Of a stretch of 64,000 nt of DNA, positions 7,792-16,081 are shown piece after piece. Below the pieces are notes generated by a model that saw only the letters and a list, made by a program, of their open reading frames with translations, had not been told where the DNA came from and did not search any database. This stretch comes from Pseudomonas taeanensis MS-3. Lineage in GTDB: Bacteria > Pseudomonadota > Gammaproteobacteria > Pseudomonadales > Pseudomonadaceae. Made by a program: the position numbers and the translations under genes. Location: contig NZ_AWSQ01000004.1 of assembly GCF_000498575.2 (NCBI RefSeq), forward strand, positions 719,623 through 783,622. The letters run 5' to 3'. Position 1 is the stretch's first letter. The number at the start of each line of letters is the position of its first letter.

Positions 7792-8837
7792 CCGCCGCCA
7801 CCCTAACTCACAGCAGTCCACTGGGCTCGTTCGAGCGTTATCTGAGTCTCTGGGTCGGGCTGTGTATCGTCACCGGCGTGGCACTCGGCAGTGCACTGCC
7901 AGGCCTATTCGAAGCCCTGGCGGCCCTGCAACTGGCCAGCGTCAACTTGCCGGTCGCCCTGCTGATCTGGGTGATGATCTTTCCGATGATGGTGCAGATC
8001 GACTTCGCCTCGATCAAAGCGGTCAGCCGCGAGCCGAGAGGGCTGGTGATGACCCTGGTGATCAACTGGCTGATCAAGCCGTTCAGCATGGCCGCGCTCG
8101 GCGTATTGTTCTTCGAGTACCTGTTCGCGCCTTTCGTCGATCCACACAGCGCCCAGGAATATATCGCCGGGATGATTCTGCTGGGCGTCGCGCCCTGCAC
8201 TGCCATGGTGTTTGTCTGGAGCCAGCTGACCAAGGGCGATGCAGCCTACACCTTGGTCCAAGTGTCGGTGAACGACCTGGTGATGGTATTCGCCTTCGCG
8301 CCCATCGCCGCCTTCCTGCTTGGTGTCACCGACATCAGCGTTCCCTGGGAAACCCTGTTGCTTTCCACCCTGCTGTATGTGGTGATGCCACTGCTCGCAG
8401 GGGTACTGGTGCGCCATATTCTGCTGAGTAAAAGCCAGAACAGCTACGACGGCTTCCTGCACAGAATCAAGCCATTCTCGATTCTTGGGCTGCTTGCTAC
8501 CGTGGTGATCCTGTTCGCCTTCCAGGCTCAGACCATCCTCGCTCAGCCTTTGATCATCCTGCTGATCGCCATTCCACTCACCCTGCAAACCTACGGCATC
8601 TTCGCCATCGCCTTTATCTGGGCGCTGTATTGGAAACTGCCGCACCGCATTGCCGCACCGGCCTGTCTGATTGGCACATCGAACTTCTTCGAACTGGCGG
8701 TAGCTGTAGCGATTGCCCTGTTCGGCCTACACTCCGGGGCGGCGCTGGCTACCGTGGTCGGCGTTCTGGTGGAGGTACCGGTAATGCTCTCGCTCTGCGC
8801 GATCGCCAACCGCACGCGGCATATGTTTCCCACCTAG
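7788..8837 (+). CDS. acr3: ACR3 family arsenite efflux permease
   Basis: Secondary transporter of the bile acid/Na+ symporter superfamily that exports As(III). The 349-aa protein shows ten hydrophobic segments and the family core GVAPCTAMVFVWSQLTKGD, with Cys137 at the position of the cysteine essential in characterised Acr3 proteins. A second signature is GTSNFFELAVAVAIALFG. It is the last gene of the ars operon and starts inside the arsC stop codon. The operon ends here; no arsH is present, and arsI takes that accessory place. Confidence 0.95.
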   Translation: MTAATLTHSSPLGSFERYLSLWVGLCIVTGVALGSALPGLFEALAALQLASVNLPVALLIWVMIFPMMVQIDFASIKAVSREPRGLVMTLVINWLIKPFSMAALGVLFFEYLFAPFVDPHSAQEYIAGMILLGVAPCTAMVFVWSQLTKGDAAYTLVQVSVNDLVMVFAFAPIAAFLLGVTDISVPWETLLLSTLLYVVMPLLAGVLVRHILLSKSQNSYDGFLHRIKPFSILGLLATVVILFAFQAQTILAQPLIILLIAIPLTLQTYGIFAIAFIWALYWKLPHRIAAPACLIGTSNFFELAVAVAIALFGLHSGAALATVVGVLVEVPVMLSLCAIANRTRHMFPT

Positions 8838-9019
8838 GGCCAGTGCATCTGAGTAATCAACACTGCTACTTAAACGGAATTTACCGAGGCAAGGCGAGTC
8901 ACATACAGGTCTCAACAGCTCGACATTCACCTCGAGCAATGCCTTCGCCGCAAAATCGCAGTACCCTGCGCGGGGCTACTACTAGCGCCTTCCCCTCACT
9001 CAAGCAAGGAGCAACAAAT

Positions 9020-9298
9020 ATGGCCATGACCAAAGACCAGCTGATCAGCGACATCGCAGAAGCCATCGACACCCCGAAGGCCACTGTCCGCGCAGCGCTC
9101 GAACAACTCAGCGAGATTGTCAGCGACGCCCTGGAAAATGCCGAGGAAATCACCCTGCCGGGCATCGGCAAGCTGAAGATCAGTGAGCGCCCTGCCCGTA
9201 CCGGCCGCAACCCGCAAACCGGCCAGGCAATCCAGATCGCAGCAAAGAAAGTGGTCAAGTACGTTCCAGCCAAAGCCCTGACCGACGCGATCAACTGA
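9020..9298 (+). CDS. HU family DNA-binding protein
   Basis: Histone-like protein of 92 aa (MAMTKDQLISDIAEAIDTPK...), with the HU/IHF signature GKLKISERPARTGRNPQTGQ including the proline-tipped arm that bends DNA. AAGGAG ten bases before the ATG fixes the start; the frame is open far upstream but into unrelated sequence inside acr3. It sits alone between the ars operon and the convergent tad operon and ends at a strong terminator. Pseudomonads have several HU paralogues; this one is probably not hupB or ihfA/B, whose neighbours are different. Confidence 0.9.
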   Translation: MAMTKDQLISDIAEAIDTPKATVRAALEQLSEIVSDALENAEEITLPGIGKLKISERPARTGRNPQTGQAIQIAAKKVVKYVPAKALTDAIN

Positions 9299-9309
9299 GA
9301 CCAGATTTC

Positions 9310-9340
9310 GCGCAGGCCCCCTCAGCCTGCGCTGTTGCTT
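9310..9340 (+). terminator. Terminator between the HU gene and tadD
   Basis: GCGCAGGC (9310-9317) pairs perfectly with GCCTGCGC (9325-9332) around a 7-base loop. It is followed by TGTTGCTT on the plus strand. The 64-base gap separates two convergent genes, so the hairpin may also stop transcripts from the tad side, where the U-run is poor. Confidence 0.75.
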
Positions 9341-9362
9341 ATCGTCTGGATACTCGCAGCCG

Positions 9363-10409
9363 TCAGGGAGCAGCGACCGCAGTCACTTCTACTTCTGGGA
9401 CTGAGGCAACGGCATCAACAGCAGCCTGGCTGGCGCCTAGCTGACGAATCCGCCTGATTTGCTGAATACGATTCAAGTTCTCCCAGGCCACGGCGTAGTG
9501 TGCTGGCGACTGTTCAATCGCGCTGCGAAAGAACTGCTCTGCCACATCCAGCTTGCCCTCTACCAGGCATATGTAGCCAACATCGTTGCTGGCATGCGCG
9601 CGATTCTCGATCTGTTCGAAGGCGGAAAGCGCCTCTTCGTAGCGCTCCATCCGCGTTAGCAGCAACCCATAGTTGCGCCACAACGGCTGATAGGAAGCGT
9701 CATAGCCTATACCGCGCTGGTAGGTGCGCTCGGCTTCAGACCATTGCCCTGCCAGGTAGTAGGAATAACCCAAGCTGTTCTGCACCAGGCCCGAGCGTGG
9801 CTCAATCAGCATGGCCAAACGGTAATAGGCCTCGGACAGAGGAAAGTCATTGCGTAAATCCGCAAGCACGCCGAGTCCGTTATAAACCTTCAATGGTGAC
9901 TGGCTGTCTACTTTGAGTTCAGAAACCCCAGGCAAGCTCTCAGATTTGCCATTACCAAGACGCCGCTGATCCAGTGATAGTGCTTTGACCAGCAGCTCCT
10001 GCGCGCCCTCATGGTTGCGCTTGGCCAAGTGCAACAGCCCCATCTCTGCCAAGGCCTCAATATTTTCCGGTTCATTCTTCAGTACATCGCTAAAGGCCAT
10101 CTCGGCCAGCGGGATATTACCCCTCTCGCGATGGATGCGACCCACCCAAACCAGTGCGGCATAGCGTTTCGGATCCAACTCGATGGCACGCAGGTACTGG
10201 AACAAAGACTGATCCAGATCGCCAGCCTGGTAAGCCATCGCGGCTATTTGCATAGCTTGATCAGGAGAGCTGGCCTGCTTTTGCACCTGGTAGAGCAACG
10301 AGTTATTGCCAGAGTAAATCGAGCGCCCCGTACTCGCCTGCTCCGGCCCCATGGTCTGACATCCTGACAACACGGCCATCATGGCCAACAGCAGACTGAT
10401 CCTGTTCAT
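9363..10409 (-). CDS. tadD: Flp pilus assembly lipoprotein TadD (TPR)
   Basis: Outer-membrane-associated TPR lipoprotein needed for Flp pilus biogenesis. The ATG at 10409 gives MNRISLLLAMMAVLSGCQ, a type II signal peptide with lipobox LSGC; a longer frame lacks a proper signal. About five tetratricopeptide repeats follow (for example DLDQSLFQYLRAIELDPKRY, and WSEAERTYQRGIGYD). The product is 348 aa. It starts one base after the tadC stop and is the last gene of the tad operon, ending in a convergent gap with the HU gene. Confidence 0.93.
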   Translation of the reverse strand: MNRISLLLAMMAVLSGCQTMGPEQASTGRSIYSGNNSLLYQVQKQASSPDQAMQIAAMAYQAGDLDQSLFQYLRAIELDPKRYAALVWVGRIHRERGNIPLAEMAFSDVLKNEPENIEALAEMGLLHLAKRNHEGAQELLVKALSLDQRRLGNGKSESLPGVSELKVDSQSPLKVYNGLGVLADLRNDFPLSEAYYRLAMLIEPRSGLVQNSLGYSYYLAGQWSEAERTYQRGIGYDASYQPLWRNYGLLLTRMERYEEALSAFEQIENRAHASNDVGYICLVEGKLDVAEQFFRSAIEQSPAHYAVAWENLNRIQQIRRIRQLGASQAAVDAVASVPEVEVTAVAAP

Positions 10410-10410
10410 G

Positions 10411-11379
10411 TCATAGCTTCCCGAACGCTTTGAGTACCCCAATAATTGCGGGACCGATGGCCACCAGGAAAAAGCTCGGCCACAGGCACAAGACTAGTGG
10501 GAATATCAGCTTGGTGCCGATTTTCGCCGCTGTCTCCTCGGCAAGCTGGGTACGCCGATCACGAAACTCCTCGGCATAGATACGCAGGGTATCGGCAACG
10601 CTGGTACCGAAGCGGATACTCTGCGCCAGCAGGCTGACCAAGCCGCGTATATCCTCCAACCCAGTACGCTCAGCCAAATGTTTGAGGGCCTCGGTACTGG
10701 GAATGCCTGCGCGGACTTCCGCATTGACCAGAGCCAGCTCCAGGGCCAATTCCGGCTGGCTGACCGCCATCTCATCGGCCACCCGCTCGATAGCCTGGGG
10801 CAAAGCCAGGCCCGACTCTACGCAAACCACCATCAGGTCCAGGGCATCGGGAAAGGCAACCAGCAACCGCGTCATCCGGGCCTGCTTACGCTTGTCGACA
10901 TAGATTGCCGGCGCCAGCCAACCCACGCCAACTGCCGCAGCCACCAGCGCGATACCCATGCTCAGGGACAACTTCGGGATAAACGGCAGTGCCAGCAGAG
11001 TGAGACCCAGCAGTATCAGCGGCGCCAGCAAGCGTACCGCCCAGTAAGTCTGCACCGCCCCGGACGAACGATAACCGGCGTGCGTCAGCAGGATACGAGT
11101 GGTCGAAGCCTTCTCCTGCTCAGCGGAGGTAAAGCGCTGGCCCACCTGCTCCAACATCAGTTGCAGGTTGCTTGGCGCATCCTGCCCATAGTTGCCGCCA
11201 GCATGGCCACGCTTGATCAGACTAAGCCTGCGCTGCACCGGGTCTCGTACTCCCAACACCAGCAATGCCAGGGTCACCACGGCCAGCACCACACTCAGAC
11301 CGATTGCCCCAACGAACAACAGGCGGGCCAATTCTTCGTTGCCTACTGCACGATTGAGCAGACTTAGCAGATAGTCCAT
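10411..11379 (-). CDS. tadC: Flp pilus inner-membrane platform protein TadC
   Basis: One of two T2SSF-type inner-membrane proteins that work with the TadA ATPase to extrude and retract the pilus. The 322-aa protein has an N-terminal membrane segment, a pair of hydrophobic segments near residues 115-165, the cytoplasmic T2SSF domain (FPDALDLMVVCVESGLALPQAI), and a C-terminal membrane segment (LIFPLVLCLWPSFFLVAIGPAI). GAGGAGG about nine bases before the ATG is a strong ribosome site. tadB lies immediately upstream, about 90 bases away. Confidence 0.95.
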   Translation of the reverse strand: MDYLLSLLNRAVGNEELARLLFVGAIGLSVVLAVVTLALLVLGVRDPVQRRLSLIKRGHAGGNYGQDAPSNLQLMLEQVGQRFTSAEQEKASTTRILLTHAGYRSSGAVQTYWAVRLLAPLILLGLTLLALPFIPKLSLSMGIALVAAAVGVGWLAPAIYVDKRKQARMTRLLVAFPDALDLMVVCVESGLALPQAIERVADEMAVSQPELALELALVNAEVRAGIPSTEALKHLAERTGLEDIRGLVSLLAQSIRFGTSVADTLRIYAEEFRDRRTQLAEETAAKIGTKLIFPLVLCLWPSFFLVAIGPAIIGVLKAFGKL

Positions 11380-11472
11380 GACTAGTACCTCCTCTAGGAC
11401 TGCCGGCGCTTAACAACCGGTGAAATGCACTCACCAGGCTGGCCGACGCTCGCTACCTTTCTCAGCAGCTTG

Positions 11473-12459
11473 TCACACCTGAATCCGGATGATTTTACGT
11501 ATCCAGAGAATGCCGATCAGCATGGCCACAAAAGCCCCCATAACCAGTTTTTGCCCCAAGGGCTCATTGATCAGCATGGGCAAATAGGCTGGAGTAGAGA
11601 GCACGATCGCCGCCGCCAACACAAAAGGCACCGACACCAGTATCCAGCCCGACATGCGTCCTTCGGCCGAGAGCGTCTTGACCTTGCGCTGAAAGCGGAA
11701 ACGCCCACGAATCAGGCTGCTCAAGCGCTCCAACACTTCGGTCAGATTGCCACCAGACTCGCGGTGAATCAGCACCGAGGTAACCAGCATCATCACGGTC
11801 ATGCTCGGCATGCGCTCCAGGAGGCCGAGCATGGCCCGGCGCACATCGTTGCCGTAGTTGATATCGGCGAAGGTCAGGCCGAACTCATGGGCCACCGGGC
11901 CCTTATGCTCCTCTGCCACCAGCTGCAAGGTCTCGTTGAACGGGTGTCCGGCACGTAGCGCGCGGCACATGGCATCCAGGGCATCCGGCAGTCCCTCCTC
12001 GAACTGAGCGAAGCGCTTGCCGCGGTCGCTGGCAATCTTCAACAGTGGCAACCAGAACACGGCTAAGGCCACAGGCAGCGCCAGCCACCAGAGTTGCGTG
12101 AACAGCCAAAGCGCAATACCGGCAGCTACCGCCAAAATCAGCCCCAGCAGCAGCACCCGGTAGGCGCGGTAGTCATGCCCCGCCTGCTCGATCATCTGCG
12201 CCATAGTCTCCATGGCCGGTAACTGCTCCAACCTCGCCTCCAGCGGCGACAAGCGCCTGAGGTACTTCTGGCGCAACACGGTCTGCATATTCGGCAGATT
12301 ACTGGCCCGCTCCAGCACATGCAGGCGGCTGCGGATGCGCTTGCGCACCTTGCCTGCCTCGCCGAATACCGGCACTACCAGTCCCTGGCTGAGAAGAAAC
12401 ACCGCAACGAAGACCATGCCAAGAAAGGCCAGGATGAACTCTGAGGGAATCTGATTCAT
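11473..12459 (-). CDS. tadB: Flp pilus inner-membrane platform protein TadB
   Basis: Partner of TadC. The chosen start (ATG at 12459, GGAGGG eight bases before it) overlaps the tadA stop by four bases (ATGA), giving MNQIPSEFILAFLGMVFVAV and 328 aa; an upstream ATG would add six residues inside tadA. It has an N-terminal membrane anchor, two membrane segments around residues 105-145, the T2SSF domain (FEEGLPDALDAMCRALRAGHPF, VLIHRESGGNLTEVLERLS), and two C-terminal membrane segments. Its place between tadA and tadC is the standard tad order. Confidence 0.95.
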   Translation of the reverse strand: MNQIPSEFILAFLGMVFVAVFLLSQGLVVPVFGEAGKVRKRIRSRLHVLERASNLPNMQTVLRQKYLRRLSPLEARLEQLPAMETMAQMIEQAGHDYRAYRVLLLGLILAVAAGIALWLFTQLWWLALPVALAVFWLPLLKIASDRGKRFAQFEEGLPDALDAMCRALRAGHPFNETLQLVAEEHKGPVAHEFGLTFADINYGNDVRRAMLGLLERMPSMTVMMLVTSVLIHRESGGNLTEVLERLSSLIRGRFRFQRKVKTLSAEGRMSGWILVSVPFVLAAAIVLSTPAYLPMLINEPLGQKLVMGAFVAMLIGILWIRKIIRIQV

Positions 12460-13895
12460 GACTGGCCCTCCATCCATTCCGGGCGGAACAGGTTGAGTGG
12501 CAACTCGATGCCGCGCTTGGCTATCACGTCGCGGAAGGCCGGCACCATACCCGTCGGACGGAACTCGCCGAGCACCTCGCCATGCTCGCCCATGCCCTGA
12601 CGGACGAAAGAGAAGATCTCGGTCATGGTGATGATCTCACCCTCCATGCCGTTGATTTCCTGCACGCTGATCAGGCGCCGCTTGCCATCCTCCTGCCGCT
12701 CCAGCTGGATCACCACATCGATAGCCGATGCGATCTGCTGACGCATGGCTTTGATCGGGAAGGTCGCCCCGGTCATCGACACCATGTTCTCGATTCGCCC
12801 CAGGGCATCGCGCGCCGTATTGGCATGAATGGTGGTCAGCGAACCGTCGTGGCCGGTATTCATCGCTGTCAGCATGTCCAGCGCCTCGGCGCCACGCACC
12901 TCGCCGATGACGATACGGTCCGGGCGCATGCGCAGGCTGTTGCGCACCAGCTCGCGCTGGCTCACCTCGCCGCGACCCTCAATGTTTGGCGGTCGGGTTT
13001 CCAGGCGTACCACATGCGGTTGCTGCAGCTGCAGCTCGGCCGAGTCCTCGATGGTGACGATGCGTTCGTTATGCGGAATGAAACTGGACAGCACGTTGAG
13101 CATGGTGGTCTTGCCGCTGCCGGTACCACCGGAGATCAACACATTCAAACGCCCACGGACGATAGCCTTGAGCACCAGGGCGATGGCTGGCGTCAGGGTG
13201 CCCATCTGCACCAGGCTTTCGGTATTCAACAGATCCACCGCGAATCGCCGGATCGACATGCTGGGCCCATCGATGGCCAGGGGCGGAATGATCGCATTGA
13301 CCCGCGAACCGTCCTTCAATCGCGCATCCACCAGAGGCGAGGACTCATCGATACGCCGCCCCAGGCTGGAGACGATGCGATCGATGATGTTCAGCAGATG
13401 CTGATCGTCGCGAAAACGCACATCGGTTCGCTGTAATTTGCCGTGCCGCTCGACATACACCGAGGCGTGCCCATTGACCAGGATGTCCGATACGCTGTGA
13501 TCGGCCAGCAGCGGCTCCAGCGGCCCGAGGCCGAGCACTTCGTCGGTGATCTGCTTGATGATCAGTTGCCGGCTGCTGGCACTCACCGGTGCCGAATGTT
13601 CGTCCAGCAGGCGCTGGCAGATCTCGCGGATCTGCCGCCCCGCCTCGGCAGGCTCCAGAGAGTCCAGTAGCGACAGATCCATGACCTTGAGCAGTTGCTG
13701 GTAGATCTTCTCCCGCCACTCGGTCTCCACCGGATTGAGATGGGTTCGGGTCTCGTAGAGTATGTCCGCCGCACTGGCCTCCCAGGCCATGGGCACACTG
13801 GCAGAATCCTCGCCCTTGGCTTGAGCGTCCAGCAGGTCTGCAGGCTTAGTCTTAACGGGTTGCTGACGCAGACGATTACGAAATTCGCTGAGCAT
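12456..13895 (-). CDS. tadA: Flp pilus ATPase TadA/CpaF
   Basis: Hexameric secretion ATPase that powers Flp pilus assembly and retraction. The 479-aa protein has an N-terminal helical domain, then the catalytic domain with Walker A GGTGSGKT (residues 256-263), the Asp box after TIEDSAELQL, Walker B region RIVIGEVRGAEALDML, and the His box DGSLTTIHANT. Length and order fit CpaF. It starts three bases after the tadZ stop and overlaps tadB. Confidence 0.97.
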   Translation of the reverse strand: MLSEFRNRLRQQPVKTKPADLLDAQAKGEDSASVPMAWEASAADILYETRTHLNPVETEWREKIYQQLLKVMDLSLLDSLEPAEAGRQIREICQRLLDEHSAPVSASSRQLIIKQITDEVLGLGPLEPLLADHSVSDILVNGHASVYVERHGKLQRTDVRFRDDQHLLNIIDRIVSSLGRRIDESSPLVDARLKDGSRVNAIIPPLAIDGPSMSIRRFAVDLLNTESLVQMGTLTPAIALVLKAIVRGRLNVLISGGTGSGKTTMLNVLSSFIPHNERIVTIEDSAELQLQQPHVVRLETRPPNIEGRGEVSQRELVRNSLRMRPDRIVIGEVRGAEALDMLTAMNTGHDGSLTTIHANTARDALGRIENMVSMTGATFPIKAMRQQIASAIDVVIQLERQEDGKRRLISVQEINGMEGEIITMTEIFSFVRQGMGEHGEVLGEFRPTGMVPAFRDVIAKRGIELPLNLFRPEWMEGQS

Positions 13896-13898
13896 GAT

Positions 13899-15119
13899 CT
13901 ATCCCCCGAACAATCGGCCAAAGGTACGTTTCAACAAACCCTTCGTGGCAGCCTCGGTGCCGAGCAACTCCTGACACAGCTCACGCATGGCAAGGGTTAC
14001 CGGGGCCCGTGGCGCATGTAATTCCAGCGGCACCCCGGTGTTCTGGCTTTCACTGACCACCGCATAGTCGTTGGGCAGTTTCTGCAATCCCGCACCGCGC
14101 AACGCCTCGGTAATATCCCGGAGGCTGACCGGTGCGGACTTGTTGTAACGATTGACCACCACTTGCAGGCGGTTGCCCTGCACCCCCAGGTCATCGCGCA
14201 GGATGCGCACCAGACGGGTGGCGTCTTTCAGATGGCTGAGGCTCTGCTGCAACAGAATGTAAACCCGGTCGGCCTGCTCCAAGGTAGTACCGGTGAGATG
14301 GTCGATCTGCCGCGGCAAATCCACCACCACAAAGTCATAGGTACTGCGCGCCAAGCGCAACAGAGCCTCTAACTGCTCCAGGCGCACGTCCTGCGACAGG
14401 CACAGCTCATTGGAGCGTCCACCCAGCACATGCAGGGTCGGACTGAAGTGGCTGCAAAAACCTCGCAATGCCACACTGTCCAACTCGTCGATTTGCTGCA
14501 GCACGTCCAGATGACTGTGCGACGGATGCACATCGAGGTAGTGAGCCACACTGCCGAACTGCAGATCCAGGTCGAGCAACAGGGTACTGCCGCCCTGGCT
14601 ACTGAGTTGCTGAGCCAGATTACAGGCCAGCAAGGTAGCACCGGAGCCGCCCTTGGCGTTCATCACGGCGATCAGTTTGCCACTACTACCGCTACTGCCA
14701 CGGACGTCCATCAGCATTCGTCCCAGCGCCGCCAGCAGCTCCTCCGCCACCACCGGCTCGGGCAGAAAATCACGGGCTCCAGCCTGCATCGCCAAGCGCA
14801 TGCCTTCGCGCTCATCCAGCGGGCCACACACCAACAGTGGCGGGCGCTCATGCGCTGGACGCAGTAACAGGGCCGCCAGTTCCTCGCGCCACAGGTGGCT
14901 GACGCGCAGCAACAAAAAGTCGGGCATCTGCTCCAGCCCGTACAACGGATCGGTGTGCCCATTGCTCACCAGACGGGTAGTCACCTGCAGTCCGGGCAGG
15001 CGCTGACTGCTGGCTTGCAGACGGTGCAGTGCCTCTGGGTCGCGACTGCTGATCAACAAGCGAAAAGCCTGCATCCCAGGTGTCCTGGATACTGTGGGAG
15101 TTTCCCTGAGATTTAACAT
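13899..15119 (-). CDS. tadZ: Flp pilus localisation protein TadZ/CpaE
   Basis: MinD/ParA-like ATPase that places the Tad machine at the cell pole. The first 135 residues resemble a response-regulator receiver without being a typical phosphorylatable one (FRLLISSRDPEALHRLQ ... AGARDFLPEPV). The second half is a MinD-type ATPase with a deviant Walker A, NAKGGSGATLLACNLA, and LLLDLDLQFGSVAHYLD. The 406-aa product is a normal CpaE length. The start overlaps the end of the tadF-like gene by seven bases. Confidence 0.95.
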   Translation of the reverse strand: MLNLRETPTVSRTPGMQAFRLLISSRDPEALHRLQASSQRLPGLQVTTRLVSNGHTDPLYGLEQMPDFLLLRVSHLWREELAALLLRPAHERPPLLVCGPLDEREGMRLAMQAGARDFLPEPVVAEELLAALGRMLMDVRGSSGSSGKLIAVMNAKGGSGATLLACNLAQQLSSQGGSTLLLDLDLQFGSVAHYLDVHPSHSHLDVLQQIDELDSVALRGFCSHFSPTLHVLGGRSNELCLSQDVRLEQLEALLRLARSTYDFVVVDLPRQIDHLTGTTLEQADRVYILLQQSLSHLKDATRLVRILRDDLGVQGNRLQVVVNRYNKSAPVSLRDITEALRGAGLQKLPNDYAVVSESQNTGVPLELHAPRAPVTLAMRELCQELLGTEAATKGLLKRTFGRLFGG

Positions 15120-15601
15120 TCCGTATCTCCTTCGACACTCCGCCCCAGGCTTTCGCGGGGCATGATCGATGTAAATACCGGTAAGGTGATTGCTTGGCCG
15201 AGCCCTGGGATAAGTAGATCAAAGGCAAAGTTGCGCACCTGCAGTTGAACGTAGCGTATGGCGCGGAAACCATTGGCGCCGGTCAGGTCTCCAGGGTTGC
15301 TCACCACTGCACCGTTCTGGTCCAGATAAGTCAGGCTCAGGTCAGCAGGATCCAAATTCGCGATCAAGCTGCTCGCGCCACTGTTATCGGCCGCATTGAA
15401 GATTGCCCGCTGCAATATTCGTGGCTGGTTTATGTCACACACCGCCGCCAGTCGTGCGCCACGACGCACGACTTCATTCAGTGCGTTGGCCGTGAAGTAC
15501 AGACGCCCCATCTCCAGCACGCCGAACAGCAGGGTGAACAGCAACAGGCCGATGACGGCGAACTCCACGACATACACTCCCTGCATGCGCTTGCGGTTCA
15601 T
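15113..15601 (-). CDS. TadF/TadE-like pseudopilin
   Basis: 162-aa minor pilin. The N-terminus MNRKRMQGVYVVEFAVIGLLLF has a type IV-like prepilin site: cleavage would fall after Gly8, leaving Glu13 at mature +5 and a hydrophobic stem. The rest is a small periplasmic domain. It overlaps the preceding tadE-like gene by one base (TAATG) and is followed by tadZ. Such pseudopilins are processed by the same peptidase as Flp and are needed for pilus formation. The choice between TadE and TadF names is by position only. Confidence 0.85.
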   Translation of the reverse strand: MNRKRMQGVYVVEFAVIGLLLFTLLFGVLEMGRLYFTANALNEVVRRGARLAAVCDINQPRILQRAIFNAADNSGASSLIANLDPADLSLTYLDQNGAVVSNPGDLTGANGFRAIRYVQLQVRNFAFDLLIPGLGQAITLPVFTSIMPRESLGRSVEGDTEC

Positions 15602-16071
15602 TACAGCGCCCTCATGACAGTGGTGGCGACCAGCGGGAAGTCCAGCGCGGTCTGACCACCGATAAAGGCTGGAATGCCGCTGCCAAACAATGGCCTGAAC
15701 CTGTAACTGATGTTGACCTGAACATGATCCACGCCGACTGCGGAGACCTGTACATCTGCAGTCGTCAGGCCCGATACCAGCGGCTGGCTACCCGGCTGCG
15801 CAGTTGGCACGCCGTACACGGCCAGGTTCTTGGTTTCCGTCTGCAAAGCGGCGCTCAGCTCGACTCGGCCAAGGGTACGATTCCAGGCCTTGCCAGCCAC
15901 ATAGCGAACTGCGTCACGATTGGCCTGCAGCAGGCTGTTGTACTGGAACAGCATGCGGCCGAACTCGCCGATGGCGAACAGCAGCAGGAGCAACAACGGC
16001 AAGGCGATAGCGAACTCCACCATGGCCACGCCCCGCTCGAACCTGGGCTGTTTTAATGCGCGACGCTGCAT
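15601..16071 (-). CDS. TadE-like pseudopilin
   Basis: 156-aa minor pilin. The start ATG at 16071, preceded by GGAGGG, gives MQRRALKQPRFERGVAMVEF; a much longer open frame upstream lies inside the tadG-like gene and is not conserved. The prepilin site is Gly14 followed by VAMVEF, with Glu19 at mature +5, then a long leucine-rich stem. This TadE signature (GxxxVEFAxxxP) is clear. It lies between the tadG-like and tadF-like genes with very short spacing, typical of one translational unit. Confidence 0.88.
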   Translation of the reverse strand: MQRRALKQPRFERGVAMVEFAIALPLLLLLLFAIGEFGRMLFQYNSLLQANRDAVRYVAGKAWNRTLGRVELSAALQTETKNLAVYGVPTAQPGSQPLVSGLTTADVQVSAVGVDHVQVNISYRFRPLFGSGIPAFIGGQTALDFPLVATTVMRAL

Positions 16072-16081
16072 GACAACCCTC

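Noticed and set aside
8630..9019. Upstream extension of the HU gene into acr3
   Set aside because: The HU family starts at MAMTKDQLI after AAGGAG; the extension is an out-of-frame reading of acr3.
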